From an uncultured Polyangiaceae bacterium (lineage in GTDB: Bacteria > Myxococcota_A > Polyangia > Polyangiales > Houyiibacteriaceae), in the NCBI GenBank assembly GCA_947258625.1, contig CAMYJN010000203.1, positions 1-5,386 of the forward strand: DNA of 5,386 bases, read 5' to 3'. Below are positions 1-5,386 of this stretch, piece by piece. The notes below the pieces were generated by a model. It was given only the letters and a program-made list of their open reading frames with translations. It searched no databases and was not told the origin of the DNA. Both the position numbers and the translations under genes were made by a program. Positions within the stretch are counted from its first letter, which is position 1, and the number at the start of each line of letters is the position of its first letter.

Positions 1-312
1 GACGATGCACGGAAAGTTGTCGGCAGCATGCAGATCGGAGTCTCGACGCACAGCCTCGAACAGGCCATCACGGCAGAAGCCGAGGGCGCGGACCTCATCG
101 CATTCGGCCCGGTCTTCCCAAGCAAAACCAAAGAGAACCCGGACCCCATCGTGGGTCTGGGAAAGCTCGCGAAGGTTTGCGAGTCCGTGTCGCGGCCGGT
201 GGTTGCCATCGGTGGAATTTCCCCCGAAAATGCTCAGGAAACGCTCCGGGCCGGGGCGCGTCATCTCGCGGTGATTTCGGCCCTGCCGCGCTTCCTCGAC
301 GGGGCGCGATAG
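1..312 (+). CDS. thiE: Thiamine-phosphate synthase (ThiE/TenI family), C-terminal part, cut by left edge
   Basis: The reading frame is open from base 1 and ends at TAG 310-312, giving the last ~103 residues of a protein normally near 210 residues; the ATG at 28 is internal. Three family landmarks appear in order: the strand motif GVSTHS just after the edge, the pyrophosphate-binding segment AFGPVFPSKTKENPDP, and the C-terminal phosphate-binding turn PVVAIGGISPENAQ followed by AGARHLAVISAL. These belong to the (beta/alpha)8 barrel that joins hydroxymethylpyrimidine diphosphate to thiazole phosphate to give thiamine phosphate in the cytoplasm. TenI thiazole tautomerases share this fold; the GPVFPSKTK segment looks more like ThiE, but the N-terminal half that would help decide is missing. 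It converges on the Fic-fold gene with a 4 bp gap and shows no functional link to it. Confidence 0.88.
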   Translation, partial: DDARKVVGSMQIGVSTHSLEQAITAEAEGADLIAFGPVFPSKTKENPDPIVGLGKLAKVCESVSRPVVAIGGISPENAQETLRAGARHLAVISALPRFLDGAR

Positions 313-316
313 GGCT

Positions 317-1072
317 TCACTTCATTTCTTCGAAGTACTGAATCGCGGTTTCGATGGCGGCACCGAGCGCCTGATTCACCAGGTTCGCGGTCGCGTCTTC
401 GCCGCTGCGAAGCGCCTCGTAGTACCGCTGCCGTTCGGTTGCATGAATGACGACCGGCGGAAATCCGCCACGCATCAAAATCAAATTCATCACCAGTCGC
501 GCGACCTTGCCGCTATGCCTAGGAAACGGATAGATGTGAAGCAGCTGGTAGTGCGCCTTACTCGCCATCCGTACCGGGTGCATCGTCTTCTTGGTATCGG
601 GATCCGAAAGCCATTGGACGAGTTGCCGCATCCGGTAGCTGATCTTGTCCGGCTGCGAGATCTCATGGAAGTAGAGCCGGTGAAGCGGCATGTCCTTGCG
701 GTACTTCGGGGGCCCTTTACCCTCGAGCTCCTCGGGAGCCAGCTGCGCGTAGAGCTTCTTGATGACGTCCAGGTTCACCGTGAATCGGCGGCGAGAGGAC
801 ATCTCGCGAATCATCTCGATCGCGCCCATGTGGTTGCGGACCTCGTCGTAGACGGGGATGAGAGCAGGGTCGGTGATGGCCTCGTCGTAGATGGCGGCTC
901 TGAGCTCGTCCATGGAGTAGACGACGCCTTCGAGCGCACTATCGTGGTAGATCCAGGCGATGTCGAAGCGCTCTTGATACTCTTGGCGCGCCCCCGCGTT
1001 GGCCGAATCGAGCAACTCTTGAAGCTGGGCGACTCGCTCTTCTAAGCTCGGACCCTGAAGCGCTTGAACCAA
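317..1072 (-). CDS. Fic-fold protein with a degenerate, probably non-catalytic Fic motif
   Basis: With the TTG start at 1072 the product has 251 residues; a GTG at 1090 would add six. I prefer TTG because GGAGGG (1079-1084) lies 6 bases before it, while the GTG has no visible ribosome site. Fic enzymes transfer AMP or related groups to target hydroxyls using HPFx(D/E)GNGRxxR. Here the same 12-residue slot (about residues 181-192) reads YPFPRHSGKVAR: the catalytic His is Tyr, the acidic metal ligand is Arg, GN is HS and the Arg of GNGR is Lys. The following helix LVMNLILMRGGFPPVVI is typical of Fic domains, so the fold seems intact. Residues 44-49, DSALEG, resemble the (S/T)xxxE(G/N) inhibitory helix motif, with Asp at the first position. 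A charged helix at residues ~8-35 precedes it. No transmembrane segment or signal peptide is visible. Likely a cytoplasmic pseudo-enzyme or one with altered chemistry; fold confidence is high, function unknown. Confidence 0.85.
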   Translation of the reverse strand: MVQALQGPSLEERVAQLQELLDSANAGARQEYQERFDIAWIYHDSALEGVVYSMDELRAAIYDEAITDPALIPVYDEVRNHMGAIEMIREMSSRRRFTVNLDVIKKLYAQLAPEELEGKGPPKYRKDMPLHRLYFHEISQPDKISYRMRQLVQWLSDPDTKKTMHPVRMASKAHYQLLHIYPFPRHSGKVARLVMNLILMRGGFPPVVIHATERQRYYEALRSGEDATANLVNQALGAAIETAIQYFEEMK

Positions 1073-1078
1073 GGAATT

Positions 1079-1084
1079 CCCTCC
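1079..1084 (-). promoter_or_regulatory. Ribosome binding site deciding the TTG start of the Fic-fold gene
   Basis: On the - strand GGAGGG is followed by the 6-base spacer aattcc and then TTG (1072-1070). This is near-ideal Shine-Dalgarno sequence and spacing. The in-frame GTG at 1090 lies upstream of this site and has only taggctgccc before it, which is a poor match. The site therefore favours a TTG start. Confidence 0.6.
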
Positions 1085-1125
1085 ACTCACGGGCAGCCTA
1101 CAAGGTCGGCTCCGTGCGGCCGGCG

Positions 1126-1154
1126 AAGCTATCAGCGGGACCCCAGGACGTCAA
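1126..1154 (-). promoter_or_regulatory. Candidate sigma70-type promoter for the Fic-fold gene
   Basis: On the - strand TTGACG (1154-1149, five of six matches to TTGACA) is followed after 17 bases by TAGCTT (1131-1126), which keeps the T, A and final T of TATAAT. Spacing is optimal and the predicted start near 1119 would leave a 5' leader of about 45 bases before the TTG start. It lies in the only real gap on this strand, just beyond the TlpA-like stop codon, which fits separate transcription of the Fic-fold gene. The -10 match is weak, so this is tentative. Confidence 0.3.
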
Positions 1155-1170
1155 CCATGACCGAATTCGA

Positions 1171-1719
1171 CTAATTGAGAGCATCTGAAATCGCTCCGCG
1201 CAGCCGCATTTTGCTCGGAACACCTGTAGAAGCCCAGCATATGATGCCATCACGACCCACCACAATCACCGTAGGAAGCATCTTGATGGCGTATCGCCGT
1301 TGAACCGTTCCGGTGCGGTCGTGCAGGCTCGGGAACTCGGTGCCAAACGCAGCGTGGGCCGCCTGCAGGCTCTGTCGGTCGATGGGCTCGACATTGACCG
1401 CGTAGAACGCGACGCCGCGCTCGGCGAACTCCTCGCGCAGGTCGTTGAGAATCGGCGTCGTTCGTTTGCAGGCTCTGCACCAGCTCGCCCAGAAGTCGAG
1501 AACCACGACTCCGCCAGACATGTCGGAGAGCCTCACCGTGCTTAGGCCGTTCGGTTCGGCCCCGGCGGCAACCGCCATGCTCAGGTCTGGCGCTTGCTCC
1601 CCGATCAGAGGTGACGCGTTGCCGCGGGTCATCCAAGCATAGAGAGCGACGAAGACCATCGCCGTCACGAGCCAGTGAATCCACCTTCGCGCTGCGGGCT
1701 TGGGCGAGTCAGTCATCAT
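1171..1719 (-). CDS. TlpA-like membrane-anchored periplasmic thioredoxin
   Basis: The 182-residue product has a positively charged start (K7, R11, R12), one hydrophobic segment at about 13-30 that should anchor it with the rest in the periplasm, and then a redoxin/AhpC-TSA-type thioredoxin fold. The active site is WASWCRACK with C81 and C84; the cis-proline loop is KMLPT with P149; V71-F76 forms the central strand. TlpA/ResA-type proteins usually reduce disulfides in specific exported partners, often in cytochrome maturation, but the partner cannot be read from sequence. A third cysteine, C161, lies late in the fold. The gene starts at ATG 1719 inside the stop of the kinase gene (ATGA overlap). 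GGAG at 1722-1725 is only 2 bases from that ATG but 5 from the next ATG (1716), so the protein may start one residue later. It is the last gene of the operon; I see no hairpin with a T run after it. Confidence 0.9.
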   Translation of the reverse strand: MMTDSPKPAARRWIHWLVTAMVFVALYAWMTRGNASPLIGEQAPDLSMAVAAGAEPNGLSTVRLSDMSGGVVVLDFWASWCRACKRTTPILNDLREEFAERGVAFYAVNVEPIDRQSLQAAHAAFGTEFPSLHDRTGTVQRRYAIKMLPTVIVVGRDGIICWASTGVPSKMRLRGAISDALN

Positions 1720-3227
1720 GACTCCATGAGCGGAAGCTCGATGCTAAACCGCGCTCCCCCTTCGGGTGCTCGATCGAGCCTCACTTCGCCACCGTGTTCC
1801 AACACCACTTTCTTTACGATCGCCAAGCCAAGCCCCGTGCCCTCGGCCTTGGTGGTGTAGTAGGGATCGAAAACGCGCTCCCAATTTTTCTCGTCGATAC
1901 CGGGACCATTGTCGCGTATCTCGACGAACCCGGACCCTTGGCTTTGGTACGCGCGGACCAGCACACGGCCGCCTCCAGTTGGATGGGCCTCGTAGACAGC
2001 CTGAATCGCGTTCCGCAAAATGTTGTCCACCCCGCGCTTGAGCATCATGGGGTCCATACGCACGCGGATGGGTTCCGTTGCACAAGTGAGCTGGACTTCG
2101 ACCGGCGCCGCAGCCCCGTGGCCTACGTCCTCGAGGACAGCTGGAATCGAAATCCGGATGCTCTCGATGAGCTCGCACAAATCGGACGGGGATAGATCGG
2201 CCCGCGGAAGCTTGGCAAAGGCGCTGAATTCGCCGACCAACCGACGGAGCGTAGCGACCTCCTCCTCGATGATCGCCCGCGCCTGAAGCAGCTTCTTCTG
2301 ATAGTCCTCGTCTTCGCCAGCATAGGTTTCGGACATCTCCTGAGCAGCGAGCTGTATTGGCGTCAGTGGATTTTTGATCTCGTGCGCGAGGCGACGGGCA
2401 AAATCCTGCCAGGCGCCGATACGCTGCAGGTATTCGATGCGGGTGCGCGAATCACGGAGGTCGCGAACCATCTGGTTGAAAGCCTTCGTGAGCTCGGTGA
2501 TCTCATCTCTTGCTCCGGTAGGCAGGGCAACCGTGAGATCACCGGCGCCGACTTTTCGAGAGGCGTCAGCCAAATCGGTGACACGGCGGGTGACGCGGCG
2601 CGAAACGATCGCACCGATCAAGAACGCCACGAGGATGACCAGGAACGCCAGCACCCCGAAGACCCACGCATACACATCTGAAACGGAAGCGCCTTGCTGT
2701 TGCAGACGCGAGTACACATCGGCAACCTCGCCGGCTTCTTGCAGCCGCTCGAAGTACCGCTCCGGTACGGAGACCTCGACCGCGATTCGTAGCTTGCCTG
2801 CGCCTCTGCCCGTCTCCCGATCGCGGATCGTGGTGCGTAGCGCGCCGCCGACGGGGTCCGGCGGACGAACCACATTGGCCAGGACCTCATCGGCGTCATC
2901 GATGAGTCGAATGCTTTGCACGCCCTCATATCGGTCGAGGAGCTCGGTGAGAAGACTATCGAGCGCCGTATCGCTTCGGCTTCTGGCGAGCTGGGCTTCG
3001 ACTGCCCAGAGCACGGCGTCCGCGACCTGATCGGAACCCACGCGAAGCGCTATGAGCTGCCCGCGTCGCGCCTCCACGCCGTGGACCAGCTCCGCGCCAA
3101 AGCGCTCGTTCACCCCGACCGCGTACACGTCGCGGAGGGCGCCCTGGGCGAGGAAAATGCTTCCGCCAAGTGCCAGAAACACCGCCAAGCCGATCGCGAA
3201 CAGGATCTTTCGCTCGAATCGGCTCAT
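1716..3227 (-). CDS. NtrY-like membrane sensor histidine kinase without PAS domain
   Basis: The 503-residue product has TM1 at about 9-30, a periplasmic sensor region of roughly 150 residues (31-184) with no cysteine and no recognised domain, TM2 at about 187-208, and a HAMP linker at 209-258. The dimerisation/phosphoacceptor H box is ARRLAHEIKNPLTPIQLAA with H282. ATPase boxes follow: N box DNILRNA (N402, N406), G1 DNGPGID (439-445), F box VFDPYYTTK and G2 GTGLGLA (463-469). The HEIKNPLTPIQ sequence is typical of NtrY-class kinases, but the PAS domain they usually carry between HAMP and the H box is absent: only about 20 residues separate them. It should autophosphorylate on H282 and pass phosphate to an NtrX-like regulator, which is not in this window. 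The frame stays open upstream to 3473, but ATG 3227 is the start: it has GAGGG 7 bases ahead, overlaps the preceding stop as ATGA and opens directly into TM1. Confidence 0.93.
   Translation of the reverse strand: MSRFERKILFAIGLAVFLALGGSIFLAQGALRDVYAVGVNERFGAELVHGVEARRGQLIALRVGSDQVADAVLWAVEAQLARSRSDTALDSLLTELLDRYEGVQSIRLIDDADEVLANVVRPPDPVGGALRTTIRDRETGRGAGKLRIAVEVSVPERYFERLQEAGEVADVYSRLQQQGASVSDVYAWVFGVLAFLVILVAFLIGAIVSRRVTRRVTDLADASRKVGAGDLTVALPTGARDEITELTKAFNQMVRDLRDSRTRIEYLQRIGAWQDFARRLAHEIKNPLTPIQLAAQEMSETYAGEDEDYQKKLLQARAIIEEEVATLRRLVGEFSAFAKLPRADLSPSDLCELIESIRISIPAVLEDVGHGAAAPVEVQLTCATEPIRVRMDPMMLKRGVDNILRNAIQAVYEAHPTGGGRVLVRAYQSQGSGFVEIRDNGPGIDEKNWERVFDPYYTTKAEGTGLGLAIVKKVVLEHGGEVRLDRAPEGGARFSIELPLMES
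1722..1725 (-). promoter_or_regulatory. Ribosome binding site of the TlpA-like gene inside the kinase 3' end
   Basis: GGAG on the - strand sits within the last codons of the kinase gene. It is 2 bases from the first ATG (1719) and 5 bases from the second ATG (1716), so it favours initiation at the second of the two tandem methionines. Confidence 0.45.
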
Positions 3228-3817
3228 TCGGGCACCCTCAGGATCTCGCTCCGGAACGCGATGGCGCGCTCGGCTTTGCAGATTCGACGCCGGACGATGT
3301 TGACGCTGATCGGACCAACCGGATCTCCGCCGGAAGAAGGACGGATGAGCTCGCGGCACTGTTTCTTCGAGATCGGATTGAACTCCGCCTTCACTGCGAA
3401 GTAGATGTCTCTTCCTTTTTGCAGCGCGTAGCTGTTCGGCTCCCCGACGAACAGACCTTGGATGAGCAGACACCGGTCGAGTACCTGTTCCAGCGTTTTG
3501 AGCCGCTCGCTTTGATCGCCGATCCGTACGAGATAGCCATCCTCCCAGAGGTCACGCGTCACGTCGCATCCAAATTGCCGGACGCCCATCCTCCAGTTCG
3601 AACCGTTCAGGTGCGCGCTGACGGTCACTTCCATGCGCTTTCGAAGGCCGCTCGATAGCTCCCGACGCACGCGCTCGTCGGCAAGATCTTTTGCCGAGAA
3701 CGACACCCGGGCGGCACCGCGTGACCAAGTCACGCCAAGGTCACGCTTGGGAAGTTGCGACTGCCCGTAGGCCACCGCCGCAACCAACAAGACCAACGCT
3801 GCAACGGCAACTCTCAC
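3224..3817 (-). CDS. Exported DUF4390-like protein
   Basis: From GTG 3817 the product has 197 residues and begins MRVAVAALVLLVAAVAYGQ, a short Sec signal peptide with likely cleavage near residues 17-19. The mature part resembles DUF4390 proteins: strand segments ARVSFSAKDL and RMEVTVSAHL, then DVTRDLWEDGYLVRIG (85-100), and a basic region later. No catalytic motif is visible and the molecular role of the family is unknown to me. Genes of this family commonly sit directly before ntrY-type kinases, as here, which supports the call and hints at a role in signal input. It has four cysteines (C84, C116, C154, C180), so disulfides are possible after export. The frame runs open upstream to 4288 inside the barrel gene, but the GTG overlaps that gene's TGA as GTGA and is followed at once by the signal peptide. 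The upstream GGGG is 11 bases away, so initiation probably depends on coupling. The family call is moderate; exported protein is strong. Confidence 0.8.
   Translation of the reverse strand: MRVAVAALVLLVAAVAYGQSQLPKRDLGVTWSRGAARVSFSAKDLADERVRRELSSGLRKRMEVTVSAHLNGSNWRMGVRQFGCDVTRDLWEDGYLVRIGDQSERLKTLEQVLDRCLLIQGLFVGEPNSYALQKGRDIYFAVKAEFNPISKKQCRELIRPSSGGDPVGPISVNIVRRRICKAERAIAFRSEILRVPE
3235..3239 (-). promoter_or_regulatory. Ribosome binding site deciding the kinase start
   Basis: GAGGG on the - strand lies 7 bases before ATG 3227, within the end of the DUF4390-like gene. It supports that ATG over candidates in the 82-codon open extension upstream, whose residues are Arg-rich and non-membrane-like and overlap a real gene in another frame. 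Confidence 0.6.
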
Positions 3818-5386
3818 AGGCGGACGAACCCCAATATCGTCGAGAAACCGAACTGGAAAACCCCGACTCGCGTGTCGAACCGGAAACCAAAGTCGAAGGT
3901 CAGGTCGAGCGGAAAGCGCGAAATGCCGCTGTAGCCGATGACCCCGCCGAAGCCGGTCCGCTGGTTTCTCAGGTCTGTCAAAGAAATCAGCCCGATGAGC
4001 CCATAGACGTTGACCTCGCGAAGACCACGCTCGCGCGCGTTCTGATAAACGGGCACGTCGTATCCAACGTCGAGCCGCCAGGCGAGCTCGCCCAGGTAGT
4101 TGTTTTCGATCGAAGTGCCCAAAAGATTGGGCGGTGGACGCGCGTCGAGCTGCATCTCGAGGAATCGTGACGGGATCAGATCCGAGAGGTCCGAGATGTG
4201 GTAGAGGTAGAAGAACGGCGTGTTCCCAAAGGCCGCGCCGCCGAAAAATCCGATCCGAATCGTGTGCTTCCACGGAAGCCGCCACCAACGCCTGACCCAG
4301 ACATCGATCTTGATGAAGTCGTAGTCACTGCCGAGAGCGCGCGTTCCAAGCATGACGTCGCCGACGAACAAGACGCCCTCCTTGGTGATGCCCGGGTCGT
4401 CGCGCTTGTCGAAGGTCAGCCTGAACCGCAGCGAAGAAACGAAGCTCCTGCCGTCTTGGATCGCGAAATCGATCGGCTGGATCTCGCTGCCAACCACCTG
4501 GCTGGCTGCCTGAGGGCGGCTGAGCACGCTGACGATGTCGCCGATCCAATCGAGGCTGTAGCGCAGCTTGGAGGTGAATTCCTTGCCGGTGCCGACCATG
4601 AAGCCGCCCCGCCGATAGCGGACGACCGCATTGGTGACGACCGAGCTGCCAGGACAGGTCGGTGCGCCGCAAGGCACGCTGACCAAGGGTTCGTTCCCAT
4701 AGAACTCCCTGCCATTGAGAAAGAACGTGCCGAATCGGACGCCGTATTCATTCTTGATCAGCTTCGGGTACCGGAGGTCCAAGCGTCCGCCCTGCTGGAA
4801 TTCGCTGATCAGCGCGGTCCCGGACAGGCGGATGCCGAGGCCGGCGAGGTTGGTCTCGGTGACCTTGAAACCAAGCCACGGAAACAAGGTTCGGCCTTTG
4901 TCGGTGGTTTGCCGTACGCCTTTGGATAGGCCCGCGACCAGTTTCTCGATGACAAAGGTGTTGCGCTCCTTCACTTGGACGACGAGCACCACGTAGCCAC
5001 GCTCGGCACCCCGTTCGAGACGGATGTCGACGCTGTCGAACCAGCCCGTGCCCATCAGTCGCCATTCGGTATCGAGGAGCTCTGGTGATTCCGGGTCGAG
5101 AAAGTCGCCTTGTTTCAGCGGGACGAACTTGCGAACCACATGCGCTTTCGTTCGCTTGTTGCCGATGACGACGATGCCCTCGAGCACGTAGCGGACTTGC
5201 GAGGAAACTTGATCCGAATGGCGATCTTCGGTCGCTACCCCATACGGGTCGCGAAACTCCTCTGGGTCTTCGTCCTCGGATGCACCCTCCTCAATGGGGG
5301 CCGGAACGACGTCGCCGGGACGATAAGGCTCGCCCCTAGGATCAAAATCCTGCGCACCGGCGATCGAGGGGTCGGTCACGCCCGCC
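3814..5386 (-). CDS. BamA/TamA-like (Omp85) outer membrane protein, 5' end beyond right edge
   Basis: The frame is open to the right edge; a GTG at 5379 exists, but no signal peptide follows it, so the true start and signal peptide most likely lie outside the window. Counting from that GTG there are 521 residues. Residues 10-60 are an acidic, proline-rich linker. A single POTRA domain covers about 62-140 (YVLEGIVVIGNKRTKAHVV, then LMGTGWFDSVDIRLERG and VVLVVQVKERNT). The remainder shows alternating beta-barrel strands, for example RFRLTFDKRDDP and HTIRIGFFGGAAFG, ending FQFGFSTILGFVRL. Omp85 proteins insert or export proteins or lipids at the outer membrane; full BamA has five POTRA domains and TamA three, so this is a smaller paralogue. 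The usual (V/I)RG(F/Y) loop-6 motif is not obvious: the matching place reads DARPPPNLLG. A CGAPTC pair (237-242) lies in a probable loop. It is the first visible gene of the four-gene operon and ends overlapping the next start. Confidence 0.88.
   Translation of the reverse strand, partial: AGVTDPSIAGAQDFDPRGEPYRPGDVVPAPIEEGASEDEDPEEFRDPYGVATEDRHSDQVSSQVRYVLEGIVVIGNKRTKAHVVRKFVPLKQGDFLDPESPELLDTEWRLMGTGWFDSVDIRLERGAERGYVVLVVQVKERNTFVIEKLVAGLSKGVRQTTDKGRTLFPWLGFKVTETNLAGLGIRLSGTALISEFQQGGRLDLRYPKLIKNEYGVRFGTFFLNGREFYGNEPLVSVPCGAPTCPGSSVVTNAVVRYRRGGFMVGTGKEFTSKLRYSLDWIGDIVSVLSRPQAASQVVGSEIQPIDFAIQDGRSFVSSLRFRLTFDKRDDPGITKEGVLFVGDVMLGTRALGSDYDFIKIDVWVRRWWRLPWKHTIRIGFFGGAAFGNTPFFYLYHISDLSDLIPSRFLEMQLDARPPPNLLGTSIENNYLGELAWRLDVGYDVPVYQNARERGLREVNVYGLIGLISLTDLRNQRTGFGGVIGYSGISRFPLDLTFDFGFRFDTRVGVFQFGFSTILGFVRL

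Noticed and set aside
327..352. A TCGAA/TTCGA inverted repeat near the thiE-Fic junction as a terminator
   Set aside because: It has a 5 bp AT-containing stem with a loop of about 15 bases and no T run, and it lies inside coding sequence; this is chance level.
443..1045. A 200-codon open frame on the + strand inside the Fic-fold gene
   Set aside because: It is antisense to a gene with clear Fic-fold homology, has no recognisable domain, and is an expected by-product of high-GC codon use.
2374..3030. A 218-codon open frame on the + strand opposite the kinase gene
   Set aside because: The translation is Ser/Arg/Thr-rich and low in complexity, as antisense frames of GC-rich genes are; the opposite strand encodes an unmistakable histidine kinase.
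3228..3473. An 82-codon upstream extension of the kinase frame
   Set aside because: It overlaps the DUF4390-like gene, is basic and non-hydrophobic, and would place 82 residues before TM1; ATG 3227 has a good ribosome site and an ATGA overlap.
3818..4288. Upstream extension of the DUF4390-like frame into the barrel gene
   Set aside because: The extension is Arg-rich and overlaps real barrel coding sequence; the signal peptide begins directly after GTG 3817, which overlaps the barrel stop codon.
4198..4929. A 243-codon open frame on the + strand opposite the Omp85-like gene
   Set aside because: The Ala/Asp/Glu-rich composition with no motif fits the shadow of a barrel gene; no ribosome site was noted.
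1..5386. A defence island, toxin-antitoxin module or mobile element around the Fic-fold gene
   Set aside because: No small antitoxin gene, transposase, integrase, terminal repeat or tRNA is visible next to it. Its base composition looks like that of its neighbours, so the context reads as ordinary chromosome.

Overview
The window is high-GC bacterial DNA (roughly 60% by eye), tightly packed with five protein genes and no RNA gene, mobile element, CRISPR array or long repeat that I can see. An Omp85-type outer membrane protein, a lipoprotein-free exported protein and an NtrY-like kinase point to a Gram-negative organism. The combination of a DUF4390-like gene with an NtrY-like kinase and the base composition suggest a deltaproteobacterium or myxobacterium-like lineage. 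That placement is inference, not something the sequence proves.

Layout from left to right: the 3' end of a thiamine-phosphate synthase (ThiE/TenI family) gene runs on the + strand and is cut by the left edge. Everything else is on the - strand. A Fic-fold gene ends 4 bp from thiE, tail to tail; its Fic motif has the right spacing but has lost the catalytic His and most of the other key residues. After an 80-98 bp gap that holds a candidate promoter come four genes transcribed right to left: a BamA-like outer membrane protein (5' end outside the window), a small exported DUF4390-like protein, an NtrY-like membrane histidine kinase without a PAS domain, and a membrane-anchored TlpA-like thioredoxin.

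These four genes are joined by 4-base stop/start overlaps (GTGA, ATGA, ATGA), so they almost certainly form one translationally coupled operon. All four products act in or face the envelope: an outer membrane barrel, a secreted protein, an inner membrane sensor and a periplasmic thiol oxidoreductase. The exported DUF4390-like protein carries four cysteines and the barrel protein carries a CxxxxC pair, so they are possible substrates or partners of the thioredoxin; this is a hypothesis. No response regulator is encoded in the window. The two observations most worth following are the pseudo-catalytic Fic protein and the envelope-sensing/redox operon. Nothing here amounts to a clearly new multi-gene defence or mobile system.
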